A stretch of 51,296 nt of DNA from Spongiactinospora sp. TRM90649 (lineage in GTDB: Bacteria > Actinomycetota > Actinomycetes > Streptosporangiales > Streptosporangiaceae), in NCBI RefSeq assembly GCF_029382225.1, contig NZ_JARLTC010000022.1, positions 1 through 51,296 on the forward strand. Direction: 5' to 3'. How positions within the stretch are numbered: the stretch's first letter is position 1; each line of letters begins with the position of its first letter. Both the position numbers and the translations under genes were made by a program. The notes below the pieces were generated by a model. That model was given only the letters and a program-made list of their open reading frames with translations, had not been told where the DNA came from and searched no databases. This document shows positions 15,370 to 23,574 of the stretch, one piece after another.

Positions 15370-17388
15370 ATGACGTCCCCCACACCCACCAGCGGCAAAA
15401 CCCCCAACGAAAGCCCCCCGAAGGCCCCACCCGACGGCGACGCCTCGACCGCCCCCGGGCCGCAGCGGCCGTCCGCCCTCATCGCACCGGGCGAAGGGAG
15501 CGTCCCGCAGGAGGCGCTCGCCGAGGGGGCCGTGCCGCGGCGGCCGGTGGGGGTTACGGCGGGGGTGGTGTACGGGGTCGCGTTCCTGGTCTCGGTGTAC
15601 GCGATCTACGTGACGTTCCGGCCGTTGCCGGTGCTGCCGTACCGGATGAGCTTTCTCGCGCTGGTGCTTCCGCTCACCTTCCTCCTCTACCGCCGGGGGC
15701 GGCATGGGGCGGTGGACTGGGGCCTGGCCGTGGTGTCGGTCGTGGTGAGCGCCTACCCGCTGGCCGGGTTCGACGACTTCATCCGGCGGACGGTCGAGCC
15801 CTCCACGCTCGACCTGTTCATGGCCGGCGCGTGCGTGATCCTCGTGCTGGAGGCCACGCGGCGCACCGTCGGGGCGGCGCTGCCGGTCATCTGCCTGGGG
15901 TTCGCCGCCTACGCGTGGTTCGGGGGGCTGCTGCCGGTGGACTCGGTGCTCGGGCACCGGGGCTACGGCGTGGACCGGCTGCTGGTGCAGCTCTACATGG
16001 GCACCGAGGGGCTGTTCGGCGTGCCGCTCGACGTGGCCGCGACCTACATCGTGTTGTTCACCGTCTACGGCGCGGTGCTCGAACACTCCGGGGCGAGCGC
16101 GTTCTTCGTGGAGGTGTCGCTGGCCGCCTTCCGGCGGTCGGGCGCGGCGCCGGGCCGTACCGTGACGCTGGCCGGGTTCCTGATGGGCACGGTCTCCGGG
16201 TCGGGCACCGCGACGGCGGTGTCGCTCGGCAGCGTCGCGTGGCCGGTGCTGCGGCGGGCCGGTTACCCGCCCGCGCAGGGCGGCGGCGTGCTGGCGGCGG
16301 CCGGGATCGGCGCGCTGCTCTCGCCGCCCACGCTGGGCGCGGCGGCCTTCATCATCGCGGAGTACCTGAAGGTCTCGTACGTGACGGTGCTGCTCTACGC
16401 CGTCGTCCCGACGATCCTCTACTACCTGGGCGTCGTGCTCGCCGTCGAGATCGACTCCCGCCGGTACGGCACTCGCGGCGTCCCCGTGGACTCGCCGCCC
16501 GTGTGGCGGGTGCTGGCCCGATCCGGCTACCACCTCTCCTCGCTGGTCGCGATGGTGGCGCTGATGGCGCTGGGCGTCTCACCGTTCCGCGCCGTCGTCT
16601 ACAGCACCGTCCTGGCCTTCGCCCTGTCGTTCCTGGACCGCCGGCGACGGCTCGGCCCGCGCCGGGCCGCGCGGGCGCTGGCCGCCGGGACGCTCGGCGT
16701 GCTGCCCGTCGCCGCCACCACGGCCGCCGCCGGGATCATCGCCGGGGTGGTCACCCTGACCGGCCTGGGCCTGAAGTCCTCGCGGATCATCGTGGACCTC
16801 GCGGGCGGGGTCCCGGCGCTGACCGCGCTGCTGGCCGCGGCGGCGGTGCTGCTGCTCGGGCTGGCCGTCCCGGTGACCGCGTCGTTCATCATCGCGGCCG
16901 TGGTGATCGGCCCGGCGCTGCAGACGCTCGGGGTGACGCCCGAGGCGTCGTACATGTTCGTCTTCTACTACGCGGTGCTCTCCGAGGTCACCCCGCCGAC
17001 GGCGCTGGCGGCGGTCGCGGCGGCGGCCATCACGGGCGGCAACGCCTTCTCGACCATGATGCAGACCTGGAAGTACACGCTTCCGGCCTTCCTGGTGCCG
17101 TTCGCCTTCGTGCTCTCCCCGGCCGGAGAGGCGCTGCTGTGGCGGGCGCCTCTCCCCCAGGTCCTGATGGCGCTGGCCGTGTGCGCCACGGCGGTCGCCG
17201 CGCTCGCCTGCGCGACCGGCGGGTGGCTGGTGCGCCGCGCGCGCCCGCCGGAGCGGGTGCTGTGCGCCACGGCGGCGGCGCTCCTGCTGACCCTCACCCC
17301 CTGGGGCGCGGTCGTCGGGGCGGCGCTGCTGGCCGCGGCGGTCCTGATCCATCTCGTGTTCTCCCACCACGATCCGGAAGGAATCTGA
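15370..17388 (+). CDS. TRAP transporter fused permease (DctQM type)
   Basis: A 672-residue integral membrane protein. After a polar, Pro-rich N-terminus of about 60 residues come about 16 hydrophobic helices. The first four correspond to the small DctQ-like subunit and the rest to the large DctM-like subunit, a fusion typical of TAXI systems. Family-like motifs include AGFLMGTVSGSGTATAVSLGS, GGVLAAAGIGALLSPPTLGAAAFIIAEYL, PVTASFIIAAVVIGPALQ and EVTPPTALAAVAAAAITGGNAFSTM. It should use an ion gradient to import a substrate delivered by the TAXI lipoprotein; glutamate, 2-oxoglutarate or related acids are family precedents only. Its stop overlaps the ATG of TAXI copy 2 by one base (TGATG). Confidence 0.93.
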   Translation: MTSPTPTSGKTPNESPPKAPPDGDASTAPGPQRPSALIAPGEGSVPQEALAEGAVPRRPVGVTAGVVYGVAFLVSVYAIYVTFRPLPVLPYRMSFLALVLPLTFLLYRRGRHGAVDWGLAVVSVVVSAYPLAGFDDFIRRTVEPSTLDLFMAGACVILVLEATRRTVGAALPVICLGFAAYAWFGGLLPVDSVLGHRGYGVDRLLVQLYMGTEGLFGVPLDVAATYIVLFTVYGAVLEHSGASAFFVEVSLAAFRRSGAAPGRTVTLAGFLMGTVSGSGTATAVSLGSVAWPVLRRAGYPPAQGGGVLAAAGIGALLSPPTLGAAAFIIAEYLKVSYVTVLLYAVVPTILYYLGVVLAVEIDSRRYGTRGVPVDSPPVWRVLARSGYHLSSLVAMVALMALGVSPFRAVVYSTVLAFALSFLDRRRRLGPRRAARALAAGTLGVLPVAATTAAAGIIAGVVTLTGLGLKSSRIIVDLAGGVPALTALLAAAAVLLLGLAVPVTASFIIAAVVIGPALQTLGVTPEASYMFVFYYAVLSEVTPPTALAAVAAAAITGGNAFSTMMQTWKYTLPAFLVPFAFVLSPAGEALLWRAPLPQVLMALAVCATAVAALACATGGWLVRRARPPERVLCATAAALLLTLTPWGAVVGAALLAAAVLIHLVFSHHDPEGI

Positions 17389-18392
17389 TGCGCGCTCCGT
17401 TCGCCCCGTGTTCGCCGGGCCCCCGTCTGGTCCTCGGGCCCGTCGCCCTGCTCGTGCTCCTGCTGACCGCCATCACGGCCTGCGGGAGCGGGACCGCCCC
17501 CGGCGGCCAGGCCCCCTACGCCGGGGGCCGCCTGTCCATCGCCACCGGCAACACCACCGGCGTGTACTACCAGCTCGGCGGCGGTTACGCCGACCTCATC
17601 AGCCGGTCGCTGCCCGGCTACCAGGCGACGGCCGAGGCCACCGGCGCGTCCGTCGAGAACATCCAGCGGGTGGCGCGGGGCGACTCCGACATCGCCTTCA
17701 CCCTGGCCGACGTGGCCGCCGACGCCGCCACCGGGCGCGGCGCGTTCACCTCGCCGCAGCCGATCAAGGCGCTGGCCCGGATCTACCCCAACCACACGCA
17801 CGTCATCGCGCGGGCCGACTCCGGGATCCGCTCGGTGGCCGGGATGCGCGGCAAGCGGATCTCCACGGGTTCGCCCAACTCGGGGACCGAGGTCATCGCG
17901 CGGCGGCTGCTGGCGGCGGCGGAGCTGAACCCGGCCACCGACATACGCGGGCAGGCCCTGTCGCTGCCGGAGACCGTCCAGGGGATCAAGGACGGCACCC
18001 TGGACGCCCTCTTCTGGTCGGGCGGCCTGCCCACCGGGGGCATCACCGACCTGACCGTGAGCATGAAGGACCAGGTGGTGTTCGTGCCGGTCGCCGACCT
18101 GCTGCCCAAACTGCGGGCCGAGTACGGACAGGTCTACCAGGAGTCGCGGATCGGCAAGGCGGTGTACGGCACGCCGTCCGACGTGCCCGGCATCTCCGTG
18201 CCCAACCTGCTCGTGGTCTCCGATTCGATGCCCGGCCCCCTCGCCAGGGACCTGACCAGGCTGCTCTTCGACCATCGCGACGAACTGGCCAAGGTCCACC
18301 CCGAGGCCGGGAACATCGAACGGGCGGTCGCCGCGAGGACCGAACCGGTTCCCCTGCATCCTGGTGCGAGCGACTACTACGCGAACCGATGA
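17388..18392 (+). CDS. TAXI-family TRAP solute-binding lipoprotein (copy 2)
   Basis: A 334-residue lipoprotein coupled to the permease by a one-base TGATG overlap, which marks it as the dedicated transport receptor. The signal segment ends in LLLTAITACGSG, with lipidation at the Cys. Mature motifs are RLSIATGNTTGVYYQLGGGYADLI, GASVENIQRVARGDSDIAFTLADVAADA, GKRISTGSPNSGTEVIARRLL and DALFWSGGLPTGGITDL. It shares the same block order with TAXI copy 1, so one duplicated from the other or both from a common ancestor. The two probably bind similar ligands; the differing partners suggest one for uptake and one for sensing. Confidence 0.92.
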   Translation: MRAPFAPCSPGPRLVLGPVALLVLLLTAITACGSGTAPGGQAPYAGGRLSIATGNTTGVYYQLGGGYADLISRSLPGYQATAEATGASVENIQRVARGDSDIAFTLADVAADAATGRGAFTSPQPIKALARIYPNHTHVIARADSGIRSVAGMRGKRISTGSPNSGTEVIARRLLAAAELNPATDIRGQALSLPETVQGIKDGTLDALFWSGGLPTGGITDLTVSMKDQVVFVPVADLLPKLRAEYGQVYQESRIGKAVYGTPSDVPGISVPNLLVVSDSMPGPLARDLTRLLFDHRDELAKVHPEAGNIERAVAARTEPVPLHPGASDYYANR

Positions 18393-18438
18393 TCGCGGGG
18401 TAGTAGTTGAGGGCAGGCATGGCCGAGAGGAGACGGTG

Positions 18439-18798
18439 ATGGACGTCATGGAGATGGTCGAACAGTCGCAGGACGCCGCGACTGTGAAGCGGGTCTTCGG
18501 GGAACCGATCACGCACGACGGTGTCACCGTCATCCCCGTCGCCCGGGTGGCCAGCGGCGGAGGCGGCGGCAAGGGCAAACAGCGCGGCGAGTTCGCCGAA
18601 CAGGGGTCGGGCGGCGGCTACGGCCTCGGCGCGGCGCCGGCGGGCGTCTTCGTGATCAAGGACGGCAACGTCCGCTGGCATCCCGCCCTCGACATCAACC
18701 GGCTCATCATCGGCACGCAGATCGTGGCGGTGATCGGTCTCCTCACCGCCCGCGCCATCGTCCGCATCCGCACCAAGGGCCGCCGCAAGTCCCGCTGA
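18439..18798 (+). CDS. GerW/YtfJ-family sporulation-type protein
   Basis: A 119-residue protein starting at ATG 18439 behind AGAGGAGA. It has the family layout: an N-terminal helix (MDVMEMVEQSQDAATVKRVFGEPI), VTVIPVARVASGGGGGKG, a Gly-rich stretch with GGGYGLGAAPAGVFVIKDGNVRWHPALDINRLI, and a C-terminal membrane-proximal segment ending in basic residues. In Bacillus YtfJ (GerW) is a spore protein; in actinobacteria the homologues are widespread and their role is unclear. It follows TAXI copy 2 by 46 bp and may be read with it, though the functions look unrelated. A strong terminator follows. Confidence 0.85.
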   Translation: MDVMEMVEQSQDAATVKRVFGEPITHDGVTVIPVARVASGGGGGKGKQRGEFAEQGSGGGYGLGAAPAGVFVIKDGNVRWHPALDINRLIIGTQIVAVIGLLTARAIVRIRTKGRRKSR

Positions 18799-18809
18799 CC
18801 GTTGTGAAA

Positions 18810-18841
18810 GGCCCCGGGGGCGCCATAGCGTCCCCGGGGCC
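18810..18841. terminator. Strong bidirectional hairpin between convergent genes
   Basis: GGCCCCGGGG (18810-18819) pairs perfectly with CCCCGGGGCC (18832-18841). It lies between the GerW-like gene and the convergent M4 protease, and can serve both strands. Confidence 0.75.
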
Positions 18842-18865
18842 GTTCCGTCGTTCCTGGTCAGGCGG

Positions 18866-21295
18866 TCACACGCGGGACCACAGGACCGGGGTCCTCGGCG
18901 GGGTCCAGTCGGGCTGGGAGGTGTGGGCCTGGCGGCAGCGGTAGGTCTTGCCGCCGTAGGTCACGAGGTCGCCCGCCTTGTAGCGGGTCCACGCCCGCCA
19001 GTCCTTCGGGCGCGGGTCGGGCTCGGGGACCCGCACGGTGAGGGTGGTCGTGGCGGACACCGGCCCGGTCGCCGTCAGCGTCACCTGGTAGGTGCCCGGC
19101 GGGGTCTGCCGCGTCGCCGCGATCGCGAGCGCCGACCGGTCGCCCGGGGTGATGTCGACGGGCGTGAAGGTGGCGGTCATCCCCGCCGGAAGCCCCGAGG
19201 CCGCCAGGCGCACGACGATGGGCGGGCCTCCGGCCGGGCCGGTGGTCACGGTCGCCGCCCCCTTCAGCTCGCCGTCGAGGGTGAGCGTGCTCGGGTTCAC
19301 CGCCATCGGCAGCTTCGGCAGCGGCGCGGTGACCGTCAGCTCGTAGGTGGCGCTCTGGGTGAACGCCGCCGCCCTGCCGATGAGCTGGAGCCGGTAGACG
19401 CCGGGGCGCGCGTCGATCCGCGTCGAGATCGTCACGGCCGCCGTACCGCCCGCCGTGACCTTCGTGGGCTCGATGTTCACCGCGACGCCCTCCGGGGCGC
19501 CGGTGGAGGTCAGCTCGATCACCGGGGGCGGGCTCTGCGTGCTGCTGGTCCGGATCTCGGCACGCACCGCGTTACCGGCCGGAACGCTGCCCGAGCCGGG
19601 CGAGACGCTCAGGTCGAACGTCTCCTGCGGGCACTCGACGACGACCTCACCCGGCTGAGGGGGCACGTTGACCGCCGACCAGGCCGCCTTGACCGCCTTG
19701 ATCTCCGCGCAGGAGGTGGGGAACAGCGCCTGCGCCGTCCGCACCGTGGCCAGCCGGGCGGCCTCGGGGCCCCAGCTGACGCTCTTCATCTGGAGGGCGT
19801 TGACGAAGATCTGCCCGGCCTTCCTGATCCCGATGCCGGTCACCCGCTCGCCGTCGCAGGTCGGGCTGGCGGGGTTGCCGTTGGTCGGGTTGGAGCCCTC
19901 GGCGAGCAGGTAGAACCAATGGTTCTGGGCGCCCGCGCCCACGTGGGCGTCCGGCGCGGTCTGGCTGAAGCAGTTCGGATGGTCGTCGATCCGCGACGGG
20001 TCGTACATGTTGCGGATCGGCCCGGTGCCGAACAGGTTCACCTCTTCGCCGACCAGGTAGTCGGGCTCGTCGAGCGAGTCGGGATGCCCGACGTAGTGCT
20101 CCAGCATGGCGCCGAGGATGTCGCCGGTGGACTCGTTCATCGCGGCCATCCAGCCGCCGTTGCCCATGCCGCCGGAGCCGGAGAAGTCGTAGACCCCGTG
20201 CCCGTACTCGTGGCCGACCACGTCCATGGGGGTCATCTGCCGGGTGTTCGCCGAGTTGCGGCCCATCCAGATGCCGGTGCGCGAGTAGGTGGCGTTGGCG
20301 AAGTCCCAGCCCACCGTGGCCGGGACGCCGTTGCCCTGGCCGTCGATGCCGTCGCGGCCGGTCCACTCGCGCAGCATGTCCCACTGGCGCTGGGCCGCGA
20401 ACATGGTGTCCACGCAGGCTGTCTCCAGGTCGGTGCCCGACCCGTCGCCCCACTCGTCGTCGCTGCCGTCGAAGCTCCCGGTGCGGGGGCCGCAGGAGAT
20501 CCCGGGCCGCGACGGGTCGGTCAGCGCGTATCCGCCCTCGACCTGGCTGGTGTCGAACCGCACCGGGTCGCCGTTGTAGTTGGAGTGGCCCACGCCGTGG
20601 CGTACGGTGTCCCAGCTCTCCAGGACCTTGCCGCCGGTCGCGTCCACGAACACGTGCTTCCCGGTCGGCACGCCCACCGAGGTCCTGCCCTCGGTGACGA
20701 CGTCCCAGGCCGTCCGGGGGGTGGCCCCGGAGGCGTGCACCACCAGGGTCGCCGACCGGACGGCGGCGCCCGCCCCCGCCGTGGCGAGGGCGATCGACGA
20801 CGCCTTGGCCTTGTCCACGGTGGGGGTGACCGACACGTCGATCTCGGCCCGCTGAGCCGAGGTGGTGTGGTGCAGGGTGCCGCCGTCACGGCTGATCATG
20901 AAGTTCACGTCGCCGCCGTACACCGGCAGGCCACGATAGGTGCGCGGGAAGGAGAGGAACTGCAGCCCACCGGCGCCGAAGACGGCCTTGGGCTTGCCGA
21001 ACCGGTCGTCCGGCGACCGCTCGAGGGCGGCCTGGCCGCTGGATAAGTACCGGGTGGCCAGATCCAGGGCCCGGGCTCTGGCCTTCTCGTCCGGCGGCCC
21101 GTACGCCGAGGCCGAATTCTCGGTCCGGGCGGATTTCACCGCCTTGACGGATTTCACGGCCTGGGCCGATTTCAGGGTCCGGGCGGTTTCCACGGGCTGC
21201 GCGGACGCGGCGGCGCCCGGTACGGCCAACAGGGCCGAGATCATGGCGGTGCCCGCCAGGATCGATACGATCCCCCTGCTCGTCGTGCTTCTCAC
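18866..21295 (-). CDS. Secreted M4 (thermolysin-family) metalloprotease with C-terminal chitin-binding module
   Basis: An 809-residue zinc endopeptidase starting with GTG behind GAGGAG. A Sec signal peptide covers about residues 1-33. An FTP/PepSY-like propeptide (FLSFPRTYRGLPVYGGDVNFMI) acts as inhibitor and foldase. The catalytic domain has HEYGH (362-366) with the two zinc histidines and catalytic Glu, NESTGDILGAM with the third zinc ligand, and DAHVGAGAQNHWFY with the transition-state His. After about residue 560 come Ig-like/sugar-fibre beta domains. The last 50 residues (AWTRYKAGDLVTYGGKTYRCRQAHTSQPDW) form a CBM5/12 chitin-binding module. It likely degrades protein associated with chitin outside the cell. 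A degenerate run of Lys/Ala-Val repeats lies at 40-60. Confidence 0.94.
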   Translation of the reverse strand: MRSTTSRGIVSILAGTAMISALLAVPGAAASAQPVETARTLKSAQAVKSVKAVKSARTENSASAYGPPDEKARARALDLATRYLSSGQAALERSPDDRFGKPKAVFGAGGLQFLSFPRTYRGLPVYGGDVNFMISRDGGTLHHTTSAQRAEIDVSVTPTVDKAKASSIALATAGAGAAVRSATLVVHASGATPRTAWDVVTEGRTSVGVPTGKHVFVDATGGKVLESWDTVRHGVGHSNYNGDPVRFDTSQVEGGYALTDPSRPGISCGPRTGSFDGSDDEWGDGSGTDLETACVDTMFAAQRQWDMLREWTGRDGIDGQGNGVPATVGWDFANATYSRTGIWMGRNSANTRQMTPMDVVGHEYGHGVYDFSGSGGMGNGGWMAAMNESTGDILGAMLEHYVGHPDSLDEPDYLVGEEVNLFGTGPIRNMYDPSRIDDHPNCFSQTAPDAHVGAGAQNHWFYLLAEGSNPTNGNPASPTCDGERVTGIGIRKAGQIFVNALQMKSVSWGPEAARLATVRTAQALFPTSCAEIKAVKAAWSAVNVPPQPGEVVVECPQETFDLSVSPGSGSVPAGNAVRAEIRTSSTQSPPPVIELTSTGAPEGVAVNIEPTKVTAGGTAAVTISTRIDARPGVYRLQLIGRAAAFTQSATYELTVTAPLPKLPMAVNPSTLTLDGELKGAATVTTGPAGGPPIVVRLAASGLPAGMTATFTPVDITPGDRSALAIAATRQTPPGTYQVTLTATGPVSATTTLTVRVPEPDPRPKDWRAWTRYKAGDLVTYGGKTYRCRQAHTSQPDWTPPRTPVLWSRV

Positions 21296-21525
21296 GTGCG
21301 ATGACTCCTCTCACGGGGCCCTGATCAAGGACCGAGGGGAGCCTGGCCGGCCGGGCTTTGCTCAACGTGACATCGCTTGTGAGGATTTGCCACCCTCCGC
21401 CTTGCCATAACTTCCATTTATGGCCGGGCACAAGCGTCGGCGCAGGTCAACAAAGGGACCCGGAAGGATTCCGGGGAGTCCTTTCAGTAAATGTTCGACA
21501 GTTGACGGCGCACCGGACGGGCCGT
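21296..21525. other. Spacer upstream of the M4 protease
   Basis: No gene is visible. It must hold the protease promoter. CCCGGAA-GGA-TTCCGGG (21459-21475) is a perfect 7-bp-arm inverted repeat, and the base composition is more AT-rich between 21360 and 21420. The repeat could be an operator left from, or used by, the adjacent TetR remnant. Confidence 0.4.
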
Positions 21526-21698
21526 TCAGCGGGTTTCGTCCCCGATGGCCTTCCAGCCGTTCTCCAGCAGATCGAACACGCGGTCCAGGACGATGTCGGG
21601 CTCGATGTCCGATTCGCCGCCGCCATCGGTGAGGAACGCCGCTTCCAGGGCGAAATGGGCGAAGGCCCTGGCGGCCGGGTCGTCCGGGGGCAGCCCCG
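21526..21698 (-). pseudogene. TetR-family regulator remnant, C-terminal part
   Basis: The frame ends in DDPAARAFAHFALEAAF and then DRVFDLLENGWKAIGDETR with a stop at 21526, which reads like the last helices of a TetR regulator's ligand domain. Upstream of about 21698 the same frame becomes meaningless Arg/Gly-rich sequence with no helix-turn-helix. The missing preceding part seems to lie next door on the opposite strand. Low to moderate certainty. Confidence 0.4.
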
Positions 21699-21701
21699 CG
21701 T

Positions 21702-21813
21702 CTGTTCCGCGAGTTCCGCGCGCTGATCGACGACATCCCGCCGCTCCGCGCCTACTTCCGGTGCATGTGGCTGCTCCACGAGAACAGCCTGGCCGCCGCC
21801 ATCGCCACACCTC
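21702..21813 (+). pseudogene. TetR-family regulator remnant, middle part, inverted
   Basis: On the plus strand, LFREFRALIDDIPPLRAYF followed by RCMWLLHENSLAAAIA resembles the mid-domain helices of a TetR regulator. It has no start, no HTH, and becomes nonsense after about 21813. Together with the minus-strand C-terminal remnant that abuts it, it suggests one gene broken by an inversion. Moderate to low certainty. Confidence 0.35.
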
Positions 21814-21924
21814 GGTGTCCGGGTGCCGGGCCGGCTCCCGCCCGACGACGGCGCGCAGCGCAGGTCCCGAGCGTCCGATGGGTGTGGACCATGCGCCGGG
21901 TGATACGCCGCGAACTGGAGCCGG

Positions 21925-22434
21925 TCACCGGCCCCCTGGCTCGTCTCCCCTCGCCCACGAGGTGATACCGGTCAGCTCGTGCTTGCGGAGCAGCAGCGCG
22001 GCCCGCCGGGCCTGGGCGCGCACCGTCAGCGCCAGGGCGACCGCGACGAACGGGCCCCCGACCGCCAGGGCGAGCCCCACGCCGGTACCTCGCTGCGCGG
22101 CCACAACGGTCATGACCGCCGTGGTGGCCAGCGAGGCGACCAGGCCGATCCAGGCGGCGATCACCCGGTCGGTGGCGAACAGCACGACCCTCCGCGTCAG
22201 CAGCCAACCACCGTAGGCGGTCCAGGCCAGGCAGAACACGGTGAACAGCGCGAACGCCAGATGTGTGCGGCCGGGCAGCGGGCCGGGCTCCGTCCACCAC
22301 AAGGTGCCCACGAACACCGTGCCGAGGACGCCGGCCAGCAGTGCCGCCACCGCCCGGATCCGGATTCCCCGCGACAGCACCGGCGACAGCCGATCGATCA
22401 TGTCCTGCGCCGACAGGCGCGACTCTTCGGTCAT
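21925..22434 (-). CDS. Small membrane protein, probable partner of the ECF sigma factor
   Basis: A 169-residue protein whose ATG overlaps the sigma factor stop (ATGA). The N-terminal 25 residues (MTEESRLSAQDMIDRLSPVLSRG) are cytosolic and could contact the sigma factor. Four hydrophobic helices follow (AVAALLAGVLGTVFVGTLWW; LAFALFTVFCLAWTAYGGWLL; VIAAWIGLVASLATTAVMTVV; GLALAVGGPFVAVALALTV), with a charged cytosolic tail. It lacks the HxxxCxxC zinc anti-sigma signature. The gene order sigma then membrane protein is the usual arrangement for a membrane anti-sigma or sensor, so that role is inferred from context only. Confidence 0.75.
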   Translation of the reverse strand: MTEESRLSAQDMIDRLSPVLSRGIRIRAVAALLAGVLGTVFVGTLWWTEPGPLPGRTHLAFALFTVFCLAWTAYGGWLLTRRVVLFATDRVIAAWIGLVASLATTAVMTVVAAQRGTGVGLALAVGGPFVAVALALTVRAQARRAALLLRKHELTGITSWARGDEPGGR

Positions 22435-22967
22435 GGCCTGTATCCCTTCTCCTCTAGGTGCTCACGCAGCAGACGACGGGCGCGGTTGAGGCGCGACTTA
22501 ACCGTTCCGGCCGGAATCTGGCAAATGTCTGCGCACTCCTCCACGGACAGGTCCTCCAGGTAGAACAGGACGAGGATCTCCCGCTCCAGCAGTGGCAGAT
22601 CTGCCAGTGCGCTCACCAGCGCGGCGCGATCCAGCATGGCCACAACCGGGTCTTCGGCACCTGCTTCGCCCACCAGGTCGCCGAACCCGGACGTTTCCCC
22701 GGCCAGGGCGTACTCGCCGCGCAGCCGGTCGGTGACCGACCGCCGGGCGATCGTGAACAGCCACGGCGCGAACCGGCCCGGTTCCCTGAGCCGGGGCAGG
22801 CCGCGGACCACGGCCAGCCAGACCTCCTGCGTCACGTCGTCGGCCCGCTCGGCATCCAGCATGCGCCGCACGTACGTCCATACCGGCGCGCGCCATCGAG
22901 CCACCAGCTCGGCCAGCGCTGCCCGCTCGCCCAGCTGAGCGCGAATCACCAGCAGCTCATCGGTCAT
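22431..22967 (-). CDS. ECF RNA polymerase sigma factor
   Basis: A 178-residue group-4 sigma factor with GGGAGGACGAG before its ATG. Region 2 comprises LGERAALAELVARWRAPVWTYVRRML, DDVTQEVWLAVVRGL and FAPWLFTIARRSVTDRLR, covering core binding and -10 recognition. Region 4 comprises LADLPLLEREILVLFYLEDL and IPAGTVKSRLNRARRLLREHL, the -35 recognition helix. There is no extra C-terminal sensor domain. It is coupled to a four-helix membrane protein that probably holds it inactive until a signal arrives. Its target promoters are unknown; autoregulation is likely. Confidence 0.93.
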   Translation of the reverse strand: MTDELLVIRAQLGERAALAELVARWRAPVWTYVRRMLDAERADDVTQEVWLAVVRGLPRLREPGRFAPWLFTIARRSVTDRLRGEYALAGETSGFGDLVGEAGAEDPVVAMLDRAALVSALADLPLLEREILVLFYLEDLSVEECADICQIPAGTVKSRLNRARRLLREHLEEKGYRP

Positions 22968-22979
22968 CTCGTCCTCCCG

Positions 22980-23114
22980 TCATCCTGCACAGTCGGGCGA
23001 GAGGCCGACGAGGTTCACGATTCCCAAGGCGACGCCCGCGAGCACGAGCGCGCCGCCGTCGCCTCCTGGGCGGCCGATCTCAGCCAGCGGCGGGTGTAGG
23101 GGTCCACTGGACAC
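22980..23114 (-). CDS. Possible 44-residue membrane peptide upstream of the ECF sigma gene
   Basis: A short frame from GTG 23114 ends 12 bp before the sigma start. Its second half, GGALVLAGVALGIVNLVGLS, is one hydrophobic helix. The ribosome-binding site is weak (AGG). If real it would be co-transcribed with the sigma factor; it could equally be chance in GC-rich DNA. Confidence 0.3.
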   Translation of the reverse strand: MSSGPLHPPLAEIGRPGGDGGALVLAGVALGIVNLVGLSPDCAG

Positions 23115-23232
23115 GGGCCTGGCCGCCGGCCGCCTTGGATGCCTGTGCCATGGCCGATGCGGCGGACCGCCGGCCTTGCCTTGGAGACCGCGACGAGCGG
23201 GTCGCACCGCGGCGCCGTCGCACCCGAGGGCG

Positions 23233-23249
23233 TTGACCAACCGGGTCAA
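23233..23249. promoter_or_regulatory. TTGACC/GGTCAA inverted repeat
   Basis: TTGACCAACCGGGTCAA has 6-bp arms and a 5-bp centre. It lies about 265 bp upstream of the ECF sigma gene in otherwise gene-free DNA, and one arm could double as a -35 element on either strand. Candidate operator only. Confidence 0.3.
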
Positions 23250-23299
23250 GGCAGAGCGAAAGGGCGCGCTCCGCACGCGGACGGCGCGGCAAAGCGAAA

Positions 23300-23338
23300 G
23301 GCCGGTACGACTCGGGCGTTCACCCGAGCCGACCGGCC
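23300..23338 (-). terminator. Terminator of the tRNA-Pro transcript
   Basis: On the minus strand GGCCGGT and CTCGGG pair with CCCGAG and ACCGGCC around a TGAACG loop, followed by TTTCGCTTT. It begins 11 bp after the tRNA 3' end. Confidence 0.75.
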
Positions 23339-23349
23339 CGTTCAAAAAG

Positions 23350-23424
23350 TCGGGACGACAGGATTTGAACCTGCGACCTCCTGACCCCCAGTCAGGTGCG
23401 CTAGCCAAACTGCGCTACGTCCCG
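23350..23424 (-). tRNA. tRNA-Pro (anticodon GGG)
   Basis: The minus strand folds as a complete 75-base cloverleaf. The acceptor stem is CGGGACG paired with CGTCCCG, with discriminator A. The D arm contains GCGC...GCGC, and the anticodon arm is CCTGA-CTGGGGG-TCAGG with anticodon GGG. The T arm is GCAGG-TTCAAAT-CCTGT. CCA is not encoded. It reads CCC/CCU proline codons. No integrase or att duplication is seen beside it. Confidence 0.95.
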
Positions 23425-23574
23425 GTCGCGGACCTGGGGGTGTTCCCCTCACCGCGTGTTAGAAACCTTACCACGCCGGGCGGGCTCCACGATCTGCGTT
23501 GGCGAGCGGTGGTTTGGTAGCTTGGCCCCACTGCGCGCGCCGGGACGCCGCAGGCCACATGAACGGGAGGCGGC

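Noticed and set aside
23350..23424. tRNA-Pro as an integration site for a mobile element
   Set aside because: No integrase, no repeated 3' tRNA segment and no composition shift were seen nearby; the HTH gene next to it lacks recombinase motifs.
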